Shown piece by piece: positions 1 through 11,925 of a stretch of 64,000 bases of DNA (the stretch's first letter is position 1; the number at the start of each line of letters is the position of its first letter). The stretch spans positions 19,370-83,369 of the forward strand of contig CAJMOH010000007.1 of assembly GCA_905215055.1 (NCBI GenBank). The letters are read 5' to 3'. The position numbers were made by a program, and so were the translations under genes. Source of the stretch: an uncultured bacterium (GTDB lineage: Bacteria > Bacillota > Clostridia > Oscillospirales > Acutalibacteraceae). The notes under the pieces were generated by a model. It made no database searches. It was given only the letters and a program-made list of their open reading frames with translations, and had not been told where the DNA came from.

Positions 1-152
1 TAGGCCACCCGCTCTTCGTTGGTGCCGCCGGAGATGGGCTGAGATTCCTCCTCTCCCCTGCTTTGCAGAAAAACGCAGGCCCCCACCACAATTACTGCCA
101 GCAGCAAAAAGGCAAGAATTCGTTTTCGATTGGCTTTCAGCGATACGACCAT
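1..152 (-). CDS. Membrane-anchored protein, N-terminal part only (DUF4830-like)
   Basis: Only the first 50 codons are in the window; the gene runs off the left edge. The protein starts MVVSLKANRKR and continues with a single hydrophobic segment (about residues 12-30) that would act as an uncleaved signal anchor. An acidic Glu/Ser linker follows and then the sequence TNEERVA. That last motif, directly after an N-terminal anchor, resembles the start of DUF4830 domains in Clostridia; this is recall, not a search result. The ATG at 150-152 is preceded by a weak GGTGG-type ribosome site. Function is unknown. Confidence 0.55.
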   Translation of the reverse strand, partial: MVVSLKANRKRILAFLLLAVIVVGACVFLQSRGEEESQPISGGTNEERVA

Positions 153-223
153 TTTTCCACCGTTCCTCTCTGTTGAGTCCTTGTGGTATTCCTATGAGAG
201 AGAAAGGTGGTTTATGAATGATT

Positions 224-793
224 CTAAAGGGTTACAAAGCGGGGCTCAGAAAATGCTTCACCCTCTGAGGCGGCGGAGACAACATAACCGTCCGTCAAGG
301 AAAATTGCGAAAGGCGCACGCCGGGGCCGCAAAAACGAGGTCCGGCATCCTCCATGGAAAAAGCCGCCCGGCGAAGGCCGTAGCCCAGCCCATGGCCGGA
401 AAGCTTCATCACGCTTTCCTTCAGCGTCCACAGGGACAAAAAAGCCGCGTCCCTGTCCTTTTGAGCGGCAAGCCAGGCATACTCCTCCTCCGTGCATACG
501 CGGCGTACCAGAACCTCTCTGATGGGCCGGGGGCCTTCCACATCCACCCCCACTGGAAAGGCGCTGAGGGCGCAGCAAACCATGCCCCGGGTGTGGCTCA
601 GGTTGAAGTGCAGGGAGCAGTCCAGAAAAAAGGGCTTTCCGCTGGAGGTTCTTCCCCGGCTCAGGGAGGAAAGCTGTAGACCGTATTCGTTTTGCAGAGA
701 CCACCCCAGAAGCTCTTCCGCCAAAGACCTCTGCCGCAGCAGCTCCTCCCGGCGGCTGGAAAATTTCCCCTGATAGCGGGCAACATACAGCAC
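224..793 (-). CDS. 4'-phosphopantetheinyl transferase, Sfp type
   Basis: This 189-residue protein should transfer the phosphopantetheine arm of CoA onto a serine of carrier proteins. Family motifs are present in order: FNLSHT (about residue 63), VGVDVE (about 82) and WTLKES (about 122). The Asp and Glu residues of the last two bind Mg2+. The length is slightly shorter than Sfp (about 224 residues). The start is a GTG preceded seven bases upstream by AAGGAGG. It is a single gene between the truncated left-edge gene and the ppdK terminator. Whether it serves AcpP or a secondary-metabolite carrier cannot be told; no NRPS or PKS is nearby. Confidence 0.88.
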   Translation of the reverse strand: MLYVARYQGKFSSRREELLRQRSLAEELLGWSLQNEYGLQLSSLSRGRTSSGKPFFLDCSLHFNLSHTRGMVCCALSAFPVGVDVEGPRPIREVLVRRVCTEEEYAWLAAQKDRDAAFLSLWTLKESVMKLSGHGLGYGLRRAAFSMEDAGPRFCGPGVRLSQFSLTDGYVVSAASEGEAFSEPRFVTL

Positions 794-857
794 GGATATT
801 CCTCCTTTCCCCTTGCCGCCTTATTGTAGCACAGATCCGGCAGCTTGAGAAGAGCAC

Positions 858-893
858 AAAAAAGAAGGCCGTGAATTGCTTCACAGCCTTCTC
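858..893 (-). terminator. Intrinsic terminator of ppdK
   Basis: On the minus strand a 12-bp stem with one mismatch (AGAAGGC arms at 863-869 and 86-92 of the same block) is followed by six Ts. It lies 45 bases after the ppdK stop codon. Confidence 0.85.
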
Positions 894-937
894 TGCGGCT
901 TACGCCGCGGGATACATCTGGATAAGTCCCTCAGCTC

Positions 938-3574
<2,637 letters not shown>

Positions 3575-3700
3575 TGGTAACTTACCTCCTAATAATGTTC
3601 AACCGGACGCTGGACCGATGGTGCGCGGCCCTTCCGGGTGACAGCAGACTGGAACGCCCAGGCAGGCCGAAAAAGCCCGTCCGCTGGGTTCCTATTGAGA

Positions 3701-3709
3701 ATTATAGCA
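3701..3709 (-). promoter_or_regulatory. Extended -10 promoter element for ppdK
   Basis: On the minus strand the sequence reads TGC TATAAT, an extended -10 element about 130 bases upstream of the ppdK start. No good -35 hexamer lies 16-18 bases upstream. This is a pattern match only. Confidence 0.5.
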
Positions 3710-3810
3710 AAGTCTTTTGCAAAATACCAGTGCAAAATGGAAGAAAAGCAAAGTTTTTTCACAGCCCTTGGAAGAAAAGGGGCTTTTTCCCGTTTGAGGC
3801 TGGTTGGGGC

Positions 3811-3839
3811 TTGCAATTCGAAAAAAATTCTGGCATAAT
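3811..3839 (+). promoter_or_regulatory. Promoter for pth-mfd
   Basis: TTGCAA and CATAAT are separated by 17 bases, reading toward pth. The 3575-3928 gap between divergent ppdK and pth holds this promoter, the ppdK promoter and the hairpin at 3863-3887. I see no gene in it. Confidence 0.65.
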
Positions 3840-3862
3840 AATTTTGTATGCACAGCGAACCA

Positions 3863-3887
3863 GGCGGGCCGGAAGCTCCGGCCCGCC
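3863..3887 (+). other. Perfect GC-rich hairpin in the pth leader
   Basis: An 11-bp perfect inverted repeat (GGCGGGCCGGA, 3-base loop, then its complement) sits between the pth promoter and the pth ribosome site. No run of Ts follows on either strand, so it is not an ordinary intrinsic terminator. It could be a stabilising or attenuating 5'-UTR stem. Confidence 0.6.
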
Positions 3888-3928
3888 CTGCTTTCGTGTC
3901 CAATCCGTCTTTTCTGGAGGTAGTAGCC

Positions 3929-4537
3929 ATGCTGCGCTTTTTTCAAAAAAACACCCCCTCCCCCGGCCCTGTGGAGTTTCTTGTGGTGGGCCTGGGAAAC
4001 CCGGGGAAGCAATATGAAAACACCCGGCACAACGCGGGCTTTCTGGCCCTGGACAAAATCGCCGAAAAGCACCACACGGAGATAAAACGGATCAAGTTTA
4101 AGGGTACGGTAGGCGAATGCTCTCTAGGCGGGAAAAGAGCGCTGCTGCTGAAGCCCTCCACCTTTATGAATCTCAGCGGGCAGTCGGTGCGGGAGGCCAT
4201 GCAGTTTTATAAGCTGCCCCCGGAGCGGGTGCTGGTGATCTTTGACGACATCAACCTGGAGCCGGGAAAGCTGCGCATCCGGCGCAAGGGCAGCGACGGC
4301 GGCCACAACGGGATGAAGAATATCATCTATCTTTCCGGGTCGGACCAATTTCCCCGGATCAAGGTGGGCGTGGGCAAAAAGCCCCACCCAGACTACAATC
4401 TGGCGGATTGGGTGCTGTCCCGTTTTTCCGAAAAGGAGCAGAAGGAGCTGGACACCGCCCTGGAGAACGCCTCCGCCGCCGCGGAGCTGATTGTCAAGGG
4501 GGAAATAGACCGGGCGATGAATCTCTATAACAGTTAA
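3929..4537 (+). CDS. pth: Peptidyl-tRNA hydrolase
   Basis: The 202-residue enzyme cleaves peptidyl-tRNAs released from stalled ribosomes. Diagnostic motifs are VGLGNPGKQYENTRHNAGF (catalytic His in TRHN), FMNLSG and the segment DDINLEPGKLRIRRKGSDGG followed by HNG. The ATG at 3929 was chosen because TGGAGG lies eight bases upstream; the same frame is open further upstream but has no supporting homology. The first 13 residues form a short extension before the usual start. It precedes mfd by 37 bases, the pth-mfd order seen in many Firmicutes, so the two are probably cotranscribed. Confidence 0.95.
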   Translation: MLRFFQKNTPSPGPVEFLVVGLGNPGKQYENTRHNAGFLALDKIAEKHHTEIKRIKFKGTVGECSLGGKRALLLKPSTFMNLSGQSVREAMQFYKLPPERVLVIFDDINLEPGKLRIRRKGSDGGHNGMKNIIYLSGSDQFPRIKVGVGKKPHPDYNLADWVLSRFSEKEQKELDTALENASAAAELIVKGEIDRAMNLYNS

Positions 4538-4574
4538 AGGAAAGTCCGGAAAAATAAGAAAAGGAGGGCGAAGA

Positions 4575-7500
4575 ATGAAGCTGATCCAAAGCGCCATGAG
4601 GCGCTGGCCGGACTATGTCCGGCTGGAGGAGGCGGTAAAGTCCGGAGCCGTTCCCGGCGTGGCCACAGGGCTTTCCGGGGTACACAAGTGCTGCCTGATC
4701 GCCAGCTTGTGCCAAGAGACCCGCAGGCGCGCCCTGGTAATTGCCGCTGACGAGGCGGAGGCCCAGCGCTTTGGCGAGGATTTGGCGGCCTTGGGCATGC
4801 GGCCGGCCCAGTATCCCCTGCGAGATTTCAATTTCCGGGACACAGCGGGAACCTCTCACGAATACGAGCGGCTGCGGCTGGAGGCTCTGTCCAAGCTGGA
4901 AAACGGGGACTGCGACTGCGTGATAGCCTGCATCGACGCGGCCCTGCAATATACCCTGGGGCCAAAGGAGCTGGAAAAGCGGCTGTTCACCCTGCGCGCG
5001 GGGGATCAGCTGGAAATGGACGCTCTGCTAAACGCCTTGGTTCAGTGCGGCTACGTTCGTGAGGACCAGATTGAGGGGCCGGGACAGTTCAGCCGCCGGG
5101 GCGGCATTGTGGACTTCTTCTCCCCCAGCGCTAGCGGCCCCGTGCGGGTGGAATTCTGGGGGGACGAGGTGGACTCTCTCTCCAGCTTTGACCTGGAAAG
5201 CCAGCGGCGTACAGATTCCATTCCCCAGGTGACGCTGGCCCCCTGTGTGGAGGTGATCCCGGAGAAGCCGGCGTTTTTGGCCCAGAGGATTGAAAAGCTG
5301 GCCGCCTCCCTTCGGGGAAAAAACGCCCCCAAAGCCAAGGAGATCCTGCACAGCGAGGCGGAAAAGCTGAAAAACGGCCTGCGGATCGGCTCCACCGACA
5401 AGTTTCTCTCCCTGGTTTACGGGGAAACCGCAACCTTGTTCGATTATTTCTCCCCGGAAAACAGCCTGCTGTTCTTCTCCGAGGGAAACAAATTGAAGGA
5501 ACGGATGCGAAACACCCTGTGGCAATGGGGCGAGGACCTGAAAAGCTATCTTGCGGAGGGACTGCTCTGCAAGGGTCTGGACAAGTACAGCGAGGACTGG
5601 GAATACGCCTTGAGCCAGGCGGAAAAGGTCCCCACCCTGTTTTTGGACTTGTTTGCCCGGGGCAGCTATGAGATTCCCACAAGGACGCTGGTGAACATGA
5701 CAGCCAAGCAGCTCTCCCCCTGGGGGGGCGGCGTGGAGCTGCTGGCCGACGACCTGCGGGCCTTGCTGGATCAGGGACGGGCCTGCGCGGTGCTTACAGG
5801 GACAGAGAGAGCGGGCAAGGCTCTGGCGGAGGACTTACAGCGGGCGGGGCTGCCCGCCGCCTGGATGGACCCAGTCTCCGCGGTGAACCCCGGAACAGTG
5901 GCCGTCACCCTGGGGGCCCTGTCCGCCGGGCTGGAGCTGCCCGACGCCAATTTCGCCCTCATCACCCATGGGCGCATGACGGAGGTCAAGCGCAAACGGG
6001 TAAAGCGAGACAAGAACAGCAAGGAGATTTCCAGCCTTTCCGAGCTGGCGCCAGGAGATTATGTGGTGCATGCCACCCATGGCATCGGCCTGTTTGAAGG
6101 CATCCACAAGCTGGAGATGAACGGCGTCACCAAGGACTACATCAAGGTGCGCTACGCCAAAAACGACACTCTCTATGTCCCCGTCACCCAGCTGGACATG
6201 GTGTCCAAGTACATCGGTCCCCGGGAGGATTCGGCGGTAAAGCTGAGCCGCTTGGGAGGCGCCGACTGGCAGCGGCAGAAAACCAAGGTCCGCAAGGCGG
6301 TGAAGGACATCGCCAAGGAGCTGATCCAGCTCTACGCCCAGCGGATGCAGACCAAAGGCTTCGCCTTTCCTCCCGACGGGGAGTGGCAGCACGACTTTGA
6401 GTCCCACTTTGAGTTTGACGAAACCGAGGACCAGCTGCGGTGCATCTCGGAAATCAAGGACGACATGGAGCGGGAGGTACCCATGGACCGGCTGCTGTGC
6501 GGCGACGTGGGCTTTGGCAAAACAGAGGTGGCTTTGCGGGCGGCCTTCAAATGCGTCACCGCCGGGAAACAGTGCGCCATCCTGGTTCCCACCACCATTT
6601 TGGCCTGGCAGCACTATCAAACCATCCTGCGGCGGATGGAGGGCTTTCCCGTGGACGTGGAGCTGCTCTCCCGGTTCCGCAGCCCACGGCAGCAGGACGA
6701 AATTCTTCGAAAGGTGCGCCGGGGCAGCATGGACATTGTGGTAGGCACCCACAGGCTGGTGAGCAAGGACGTGAAATTCCACGACCTGGGACTGGTCATC
6801 ATCGACGAGGAGCAGCGGTTCGGCGTGGCCCAAAAGGAAAAGCTGAAGCAGATGTGCAGCACCGCCGACGTGCTGACTCTGTCCGCCACCCCCATTCCCC
6901 GGACGCTGAACATGGCCCTTTCCGGCATTCGGGACATGTCCGTGATTGAGGAGGCCCCCCACGACCGGCACCCGGTGCAAACCTATGTGCTGGAGTATGA
7001 CGCGGGCGTGATCGGCGACGCCATCCGCCGGGAGCTGCGCCGGGGCGGGCAGGTGTATTACCTGCACAACGATGTGGCCTCCATCCAGAGCACGGTGGGA
7101 CGGATTCAGCGCATGGCGCCGGAGGCCCGCATTGGCGTGGGCCACGGCAAAATGAGCGAGGAGGAGCTTTCCGAGGTGTGGCGCCAGCTGCTGGACCACG
7201 AGATTGACGTGCTGGTGTGCACCACCATCATCGAGACGGGCGTGGACGTACCCAGCGCCAACACCCTGATTATTGAAAACGCCGACCGCATGGGGCTTTC
7301 CCAGCTGCACCAGCTGCGGGGCCGGGTGGGACGCAGCAGCCGCCGGGCCTACGCCTACCTCACCTATACCCCCAACAAGGCCCTTTCCGAAATTGCCCAG
7401 AAACGGCTCTCCGCCATCCGGGAGTTCACGGAATTTGGCTCTGGTTTTAAGATCGCCATGCGGGATCTGGAGATCCGGGGCGCCGGCAACATTCTGGGCG

Positions 7501-8048
7501 GAGAACAGCACGGCCACATGGAGGCCGTAGGCTATGACATGTATGTAAAGCTCTTAAACGAGGCGGTCTCTCTTATGAAAGGAGAAGAGCCTGCCCGGCC
7601 CGTGGACCAGGAGTGCCTGGTGGATATGCAGGTGCAGGCTCACATTCCAGAGAGCTATATCGACAGCCTAAGCCTGCGCCTGGACGTGTACCGGCGCATC
7701 GCCGAGGTGGAAACCCAGGAGGACGCCATGGACGTGATGGACGAATTGATCGACCGGTTTGGGGAGCCTCCGGCGTCGGTAAAGGGGCTGCTGGACGTTG
7801 CCCTGCTGCGAAACACCGCCGCCCGGCTGGGCGTTGCCGAGGTAAAGCAGCAAGGCGACTCTCTGCTGATCTACAAGGAAAAATTCGACGTTGGCGAGGT
7901 GGCCCCTCTGATCAAGGCCCTGGGCGGACGTGTTCTGCTCTCCGCGGGGAGCAGGCCCTATATCAGCGTAAAGCTGGCGGGCCAGGCTCCCACCGAGGGC
8001 TTGAGAGAGGTTCTCGCCGCCATGCAGGAAGCCTCTCGCCCCGCTTGA
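4575..8048 (+). CDS. mfd: Transcription-repair coupling factor Mfd
   Basis: This 1157-residue DNA translocase removes RNA polymerase stalled at lesions and recruits UvrA. The N-terminal UvrB-like region contains FSRRGGIVDFF. The RNA polymerase interaction domain starts near residue 488 (APGDYVVHATHGIGLFEG). The helicase motor has Walker A GDVGFGKTEVA near residue 642 and a DEEQRFGV box near 743. The TRCF C-terminal domain follows. The ribosome site AAGGAGG precedes the ATG. It is downstream of pth and upstream of a secreted lipoprotein gene, an arrangement shared with other Clostridia. Confidence 0.97.
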   Translation: MKLIQSAMRRWPDYVRLEEAVKSGAVPGVATGLSGVHKCCLIASLCQETRRRALVIAADEAEAQRFGEDLAALGMRPAQYPLRDFNFRDTAGTSHEYERLRLEALSKLENGDCDCVIACIDAALQYTLGPKELEKRLFTLRAGDQLEMDALLNALVQCGYVREDQIEGPGQFSRRGGIVDFFSPSASGPVRVEFWGDEVDSLSSFDLESQRRTDSIPQVTLAPCVEVIPEKPAFLAQRIEKLAASLRGKNAPKAKEILHSEAEKLKNGLRIGSTDKFLSLVYGETATLFDYFSPENSLLFFSEGNKLKERMRNTLWQWGEDLKSYLAEGLLCKGLDKYSEDWEYALSQAEKVPTLFLDLFARGSYEIPTRTLVNMTAKQLSPWGGGVELLADDLRALLDQGRACAVLTGTERAGKALAEDLQRAGLPAAWMDPVSAVNPGTVAVTLGALSAGLELPDANFALITHGRMTEVKRKRVKRDKNSKEISSLSELAPGDYVVHATHGIGLFEGIHKLEMNGVTKDYIKVRYAKNDTLYVPVTQLDMVSKYIGPREDSAVKLSRLGGADWQRQKTKVRKAVKDIAKELIQLYAQRMQTKGFAFPPDGEWQHDFESHFEFDETEDQLRCISEIKDDMEREVPMDRLLCGDVGFGKTEVALRAAFKCVTAGKQCAILVPTTILAWQHYQTILRRMEGFPVDVELLSRFRSPRQQDEILRKVRRGSMDIVVGTHRLVSKDVKFHDLGLVIIDEEQRFGVAQKEKLKQMCSTADVLTLSATPIPRTLNMALSGIRDMSVIEEAPHDRHPVQTYVLEYDAGVIGDAIRRELRRGGQVYYLHNDVASIQSTVGRIQRMAPEARIGVGHGKMSEEELSEVWRQLLDHEIDVLVCTTIIETGVDVPSANTLIIENADRMGLSQLHQLRGRVGRSSRRAYAYLTYTPNKALSEIAQKRLSAIREFTEFGSGFKIAMRDLEIRGAGNILGGEQHGHMEAVGYDMYVKLLNEAVSLMKGEEPARPVDQECLVDMQVQAHIPESYIDSLSLRLDVYRRIAEVETQEDAMDVMDELIDRFGEPPASVKGLLDVALLRNTAARLGVAEVKQQGDSLLIYKEKFDVGEVAPLIKALGGRVLLSAGSRPYISVKLAGQAPTEGLREVLAAMQEASRPA

Positions 8049-8071
8049 GCGTGTTATTCACAATTTCTGTG

Positions 8072-8100
8072 TAGACAAACGGGAAAAAGTGGGGTATAAT
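8072..8100 (+). promoter_or_regulatory. Promoter for the lipoprotein gene
   Basis: TAGACA and TATAAT are separated by 17 bases, 49 bases upstream of the next start codon. Confidence 0.7.
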
Positions 8101-8148
8101 GTTTGTCGTTCTTTGCAGAAAACACTTATTTTGAAAGGCTGATCACCC

Positions 8149-9354
8149 ATGAGAAACATTTGGAAGAGAACCGCGGCGGCTGTACTGGCCCTGGCAATGT
8201 GCTTGAGCTTTGCCGGCTGCTATGATGAGAATATGACCTGGGCCGCCCGCAAGGGCGACGACACTCTGCCCATTGGCGGGTATATCTATTTTCTGTACAG
8301 CGCGTACTCGGAGGCGGCTGGGCAGGTGGATACGGAAACCCCTGTGCTGGACGCGGAAATTGACGGTCAGGACGCTGCCCAGTGGATTAAGGACCGGGCG
8401 CTGAACTATGTGCAGGCCTATTATTACATCAACGACAAATTTGAGGAATACGGCCTGGAACTGACCGAGGACGACCAGACCCAGATTGACGGCCTGACCA
8501 ACACCTATTGGACCTATTATCAGTCCACCTTTGAGGACATGGGAATCGCCCAATCCTCCTTCGAGCAGGCATTCTCCCTTTACAGCGTGAAGCTGCAGAA
8601 GGTGATGCAGGCCATGTACGGCGAGGGCGGCGAGCTGGCTCTGGCTGACGATGAACTGGAAAACTATTACATCGACACCTATACCACTTATGAATACTTC
8701 AACGCTCCCCTGACCACCACCAACGACGACGGCGAAAGCGTGGATCTCTCTGAGGACGAAAAGGCGGACCTTCAGAAAGATCTGGAGGGCTATATTGACG
8801 ATATTAACGCCGGCGACATGACCGTCAGCGAGGCTGCGGACGAGTACGCCGCAGGAGCTGACACCACCTCCACCTATCAGGGACCCCTGAGCGCCCAGCC
8901 GGACTATCTGTCTACTGAGATCGCCACCGCTTTGGACTCTGTGGAGGAAGGCGAGGCCGTGTTCGCGGAAACCACCAGCAGCTACTATGTGCTGCGGAAG
9001 CTTTCTGACAAGGACTATTACGAGGAAAACATCGCCAGCGACGAGGATCAGTCTCTCTCTCTGCTCTCTGAAATGAAGGGCGAGGAATTTAACGATTATA
9101 TCATGGAGCAGGCCGCCTCTGTGGAGGGTGTGGAAATCAACCAGGCCGCTCTGGACCGGGAGCCGGTTCGGGATCTTGTCAACGACAGCACTCGGTACGG
9201 CACCTCCTCTGAGACAGAGTCCTCCGCCAGCAGCGAGGAGGAAAGCAGCAGCTCCTCGGAAGAGAGCAGCGCCTCTGAAGAAAGCAGCGCAGCGGACAGC
9301 GAAAGCTCCGCCAGTGAGGAGTCCTCCGCCAACGAAAGCAGCGCGGCTGAATAA
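8149..9354 (+). CDS. Secreted lipoprotein with degenerate foldase-like (SurA/PrsA-type) body and Ser/Glu-rich tail
   Basis: The 401-residue protein starts with a lipoprotein signal (RKR-like basic start, hydrophobic core, lipobox LSFAGC at residues 20-25). The body is acidic and helical. It has a segment around residues 230-290 (ending TSSYYVLRKLSDKDYYEE) that resembles the end of a parvulin-type prolyl isomerase domain, but a full catalytic signature is not apparent. The last 55 or so residues are almost only Ser, Glu and Ala. The position after mfd matches that of PrsA/SurA-like genes in other Clostridia. A role in folding exported proteins is therefore an inference. Confidence 0.7.
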   Translation: MRNIWKRTAAAVLALAMCLSFAGCYDENMTWAARKGDDTLPIGGYIYFLYSAYSEAAGQVDTETPVLDAEIDGQDAAQWIKDRALNYVQAYYYINDKFEEYGLELTEDDQTQIDGLTNTYWTYYQSTFEDMGIAQSSFEQAFSLYSVKLQKVMQAMYGEGGELALADDELENYYIDTYTTYEYFNAPLTTTNDDGESVDLSEDEKADLQKDLEGYIDDINAGDMTVSEAADEYAAGADTTSTYQGPLSAQPDYLSTEIATALDSVEEGEAVFAETTSSYYVLRKLSDKDYYEENIASDEDQSLSLLSEMKGEEFNDYIMEQAASVEGVEINQAALDREPVRDLVNDSTRYGTSSETESSASSEEESSSSSEESSASEESSAADSESSASEESSANESSAAE

Positions 9355-9384
9355 CGAAACCTGACACATTGCCGAAAATTTTTG

Positions 9385-9422
9385 AAAAGGACGGAAAGCC
9401 TGATGGTTTTCCGTCCTTTTTT
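9385..9422 (+). terminator. Intrinsic terminator after the lipoprotein gene
   Basis: A GGACGGAAA stem pairs with TTTTCCGTCC, and six Ts follow. Confidence 0.88.
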
Positions 9423-9482
9423 GTTCAGCCCTCCTCCGCAATGGAGATTTACCATAAAATTTTAATAACATCGATTTATTTT

Positions 9483-9511
9483 TTGACATCTGGTTTTTTT
9501 TCCAGTATAAT
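9483..9511 (+). promoter_or_regulatory. Promoter of the V-type ATPase operon
   Basis: Perfect consensus TTGACA and TATAAT are separated by 17 bases, 67 bases upstream of the first ATPase gene. This suggests strong constitutive expression. Confidence 0.88.
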
Positions 9512-9577
9512 GAGGATATTCTTTTGCTGTGGACATTCCTTTTGGGGAAAACTATCACAGCTGAGGAGGTGGAAGAT

Positions 9578-9904
9578 TTGGCAAAGGAGGCCATGCGCGC
9601 TGTGAGCCAAGCGGAAGAAACCGCCCAAGCCACAGTGCGGCACGCAAAGGAGGAAGCCGGCCTGCTGCGGCGGCAGGCCGAAGCAAAAAGCCGTCAGCTG
9701 ATAGACTCCGCTGTGAAGGAGGCCAAGAAACGCGCCGAAATTCTCTATGGAGTGGCAAGGGCCGACGGCGAAAAGCGAAGGGCGGCTTTACAGGCGGACT
9801 GCCAAAAGGAGCAGGAACAGCTGCGGTCTCTGGCCCAGACACGGCAGGCCCCGCTGGCGCGAGAGGTGGAACGGATCGTGCTGGGACATTCCAGAAGGAG
9901 GTGA
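9578..9904 (+). CDS. ntpF: V-type ATPase subunit G (peripheral stalk, NtpF-like)
   Basis: The 108-residue protein is an Ala/Glu/Lys/Arg-rich helix over nearly its whole length, as expected for the stalk coiled coil that pairs with subunit E. The start is a TTG with GGAGG eight bases upstream. The same frame is open 54 bases further upstream but overlaps the promoter leader and lacks a ribosome site. It is the first gene of the operon and is followed four bases later by subunit I. Identity rests on composition, size and position more than on motifs. Confidence 0.8.
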   Translation: MAKEAMRAVSQAEETAQATVRHAKEEAGLLRRQAEAKSRQLIDSAVKEAKKRAEILYGVARADGEKRRAALQADCQKEQEQLRSLAQTRQAPLAREVERIVLGHSRRR

Positions 9905-9908
9905 GGGC

Positions 9909-11924
9909 ATGGCGGTAGTCTCCATGAAGCGTTTGGAGCTTTGCGGCCTGAAGCGGGACCGCAAGGAGATTTTAGAGCTGCTTCAGAAGCGAGCGGTGGT
10001 AGAGGTGGAGCCTTCCGAGGAAGGCGAAGAGCTTTTTGCCAAGGCGGACACCTCGGGACAGTGCCAGGAATTTCTGGACAACGCCCGGCTTTTAGAGCAG
10101 GCGGTAGAGCTGCTGGACCATTACGCTCCGCCAAAGAAGGGAATGCTCTCCGCTTTGGCCGGGCGCACGCCTGTCACCCAGCGGCAGTTTGACGGTCTTT
10201 GGAAGCAAGCCCCTGCCCTGCTGGGAACAGCCAAGGAGCTGCTGGCGCTGGGAAAAGAGCGCGCCGATGGAACAGCCCAGATTCTCCGCCTGGAAGCTCA
10301 GGTGGAAAGCCTGAAGCCCTGGCTGACCCTGGACATTCCCATGAATCTGCGGGAAACGGAAAGCACCCGGGTGTTTCTGGGCGCCTTTCCCCAGGAGCTG
10401 GACGAGGCGGCCCTCAAAAACAGTCTTGCCCGGCTGCTGCCCCAGGTCGCGGGAATTGAGGCGGAGGTGCTCAGCAGCCAGCCCCAGCAGACCTGTGTGT
10501 TTGTGGTGTGCTGCAAAAGGGATGCTCCTCGGGTAGAGGAGGCTCTCCGAAGCCTGGGCTTTACCTACCCATCCCTTGTCACCGAGCAGGCGCCCCAGCA
10601 GCAGGCCAGACAGCTGGAACAGGAAATTCAGCAGGCCAGGCAGCGAAGCCAACAGCTGGAAAAGGAAATCGCGGCCCGGGCCGAAGTCAGGCAGGACCTG
10701 CTTTTGGCGGCGGACTATTACGGCGCCCGGGCGGAAAAATACCGGGTACTGGGAGAGCTGTGGCAAAGTCCTCACGCCTTTTGGCTGACGGGCTACCTGC
10801 CCGCCAGCGACGCGCCGGGGCTGCTCTCCGAGCTGGAGGGGCGGTTCTCCCTGTGGGCCGAGGCCGTAGAGCCAGGACCCGAGGAGAACCCGCCGGTCAA
10901 GCTGAAAAACGGCTTTTTTACAGAGCCGGTAGAGGGCGTGGTGGAGGGTTACAGCCTTCCTGGAAAGTTTGAGGTGGACCCCTGCCGGGTGATGGCTTTT
11001 TTCTACTATGTGCTTTTTGGGATGATGCTCTCCGACGCGGCCTATGGAATTCTGACCGTGATTGGCAGCGGGGCGGCGCTGAAGCTGTTTCCCAATATGG
11101 AGCAGAAAATGCGGAGAACCCTGCGGATGTTCCTGTTCTGCGGCATTTCCACCACGGTGTGGGGAGTGCTGTTCGGCAGCTACTTTGGGGACGCCATCCC
11201 GGTGATTGCCCGGACCTTCTTCCACACAGAGGTTACCATCCCTGCCCTGTGGTTTGAGCCGCTTTCGGACCCCATGCGGCTGCTGATCTTTTCCTTTGGC
11301 GTGGGCGTGGCCCACTTGTTCACTGGCCTGGGGGTGCAGTTTTATCAGCTGGCCAAGCAGCGAAAATACGCCGACGCCATTTACGACGTGATATTTTGGT
11401 ATCTGCTGGTAGGCGGGCTGATTGTGGTGCTGCTCTCCACGGAGATTTTCCAAAACATCGCCGAGCTGCCCTTTACAGTGCCGGGACCTGTTGTGACGGT
11501 AGCAGGAGTCCTTGCGGGCATTGGCGCCGTGGGGATCTTGTTCACCGCTGGCCGGGAATCCCGAAACCCTGTGAAGCGCTTTTTAAAAGGACTTTACGGC
11601 TTGTATGGAGTGTCCAGCTATCTCAGCGATATTTTGTCCTACTCCCGGCTGCTGGCTTTGGGACTGGCCACCAGCGTGATCTCCACCGTGTTCAACCAGC
11701 TGGGCGCCATGTTGGGCGGCAGCGTAGTGGGGGCCGTATTCTTTCTTTTAATTTTCTTGATCGGCCACTCCATGAACATGGCAATCAACCTGCTGGGCGC
11801 CTACGTTCACACCAACCGGCTGCAGTTTGTAGAGTTCTTCGGCAAATTTTACGAGGGCGGGGGCCGGGCCTATCAGCCCTTTGCCGCCAACACCAAGCAT
11901 TTCCAAATTAAGGAGGAAAAATGA
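9909..11924 (+). CDS. ntpI: V-type ATP synthase subunit I (a-type membrane subunit)
   Basis: The 671-residue protein forms the ion half-channels against the K ring. The first ~370 residues are a soluble stalk-like arm with a coiled coil (Gln/Glu-rich around residues 225-260). The C-terminal half has about seven membrane segments, including the motif YSRLLALGLA, whose Arg is the essential stator arginine of the family. ATG 9909 was chosen because AAGGAGGTGA lies just upstream; upstream in-frame codons belong to the overlapping end of the previous gene. It is adjacent to ntpF and ntpK with no gap. Confidence 0.95.
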   Translation: MAVVSMKRLELCGLKRDRKEILELLQKRAVVEVEPSEEGEELFAKADTSGQCQEFLDNARLLEQAVELLDHYAPPKKGMLSALAGRTPVTQRQFDGLWKQAPALLGTAKELLALGKERADGTAQILRLEAQVESLKPWLTLDIPMNLRETESTRVFLGAFPQELDEAALKNSLARLLPQVAGIEAEVLSSQPQQTCVFVVCCKRDAPRVEEALRSLGFTYPSLVTEQAPQQQARQLEQEIQQARQRSQQLEKEIAARAEVRQDLLLAADYYGARAEKYRVLGELWQSPHAFWLTGYLPASDAPGLLSELEGRFSLWAEAVEPGPEENPPVKLKNGFFTEPVEGVVEGYSLPGKFEVDPCRVMAFFYYVLFGMMLSDAAYGILTVIGSGAALKLFPNMEQKMRRTLRMFLFCGISTTVWGVLFGSYFGDAIPVIARTFFHTEVTIPALWFEPLSDPMRLLIFSFGVGVAHLFTGLGVQFYQLAKQRKYADAIYDVIFWYLLVGGLIVVLLSTEIFQNIAELPFTVPGPVVTVAGVLAGIGAVGILFTAGRESRNPVKRFLKGLYGLYGVSSYLSDILSYSRLLALGLATSVISTVFNQLGAMLGGSVVGAVFFLLIFLIGHSMNMAINLLGAYVHTNRLQFVEFFGKFYEGGGRAYQPFAANTKHFQIKEEK

Positions 11925-11925
11925 C

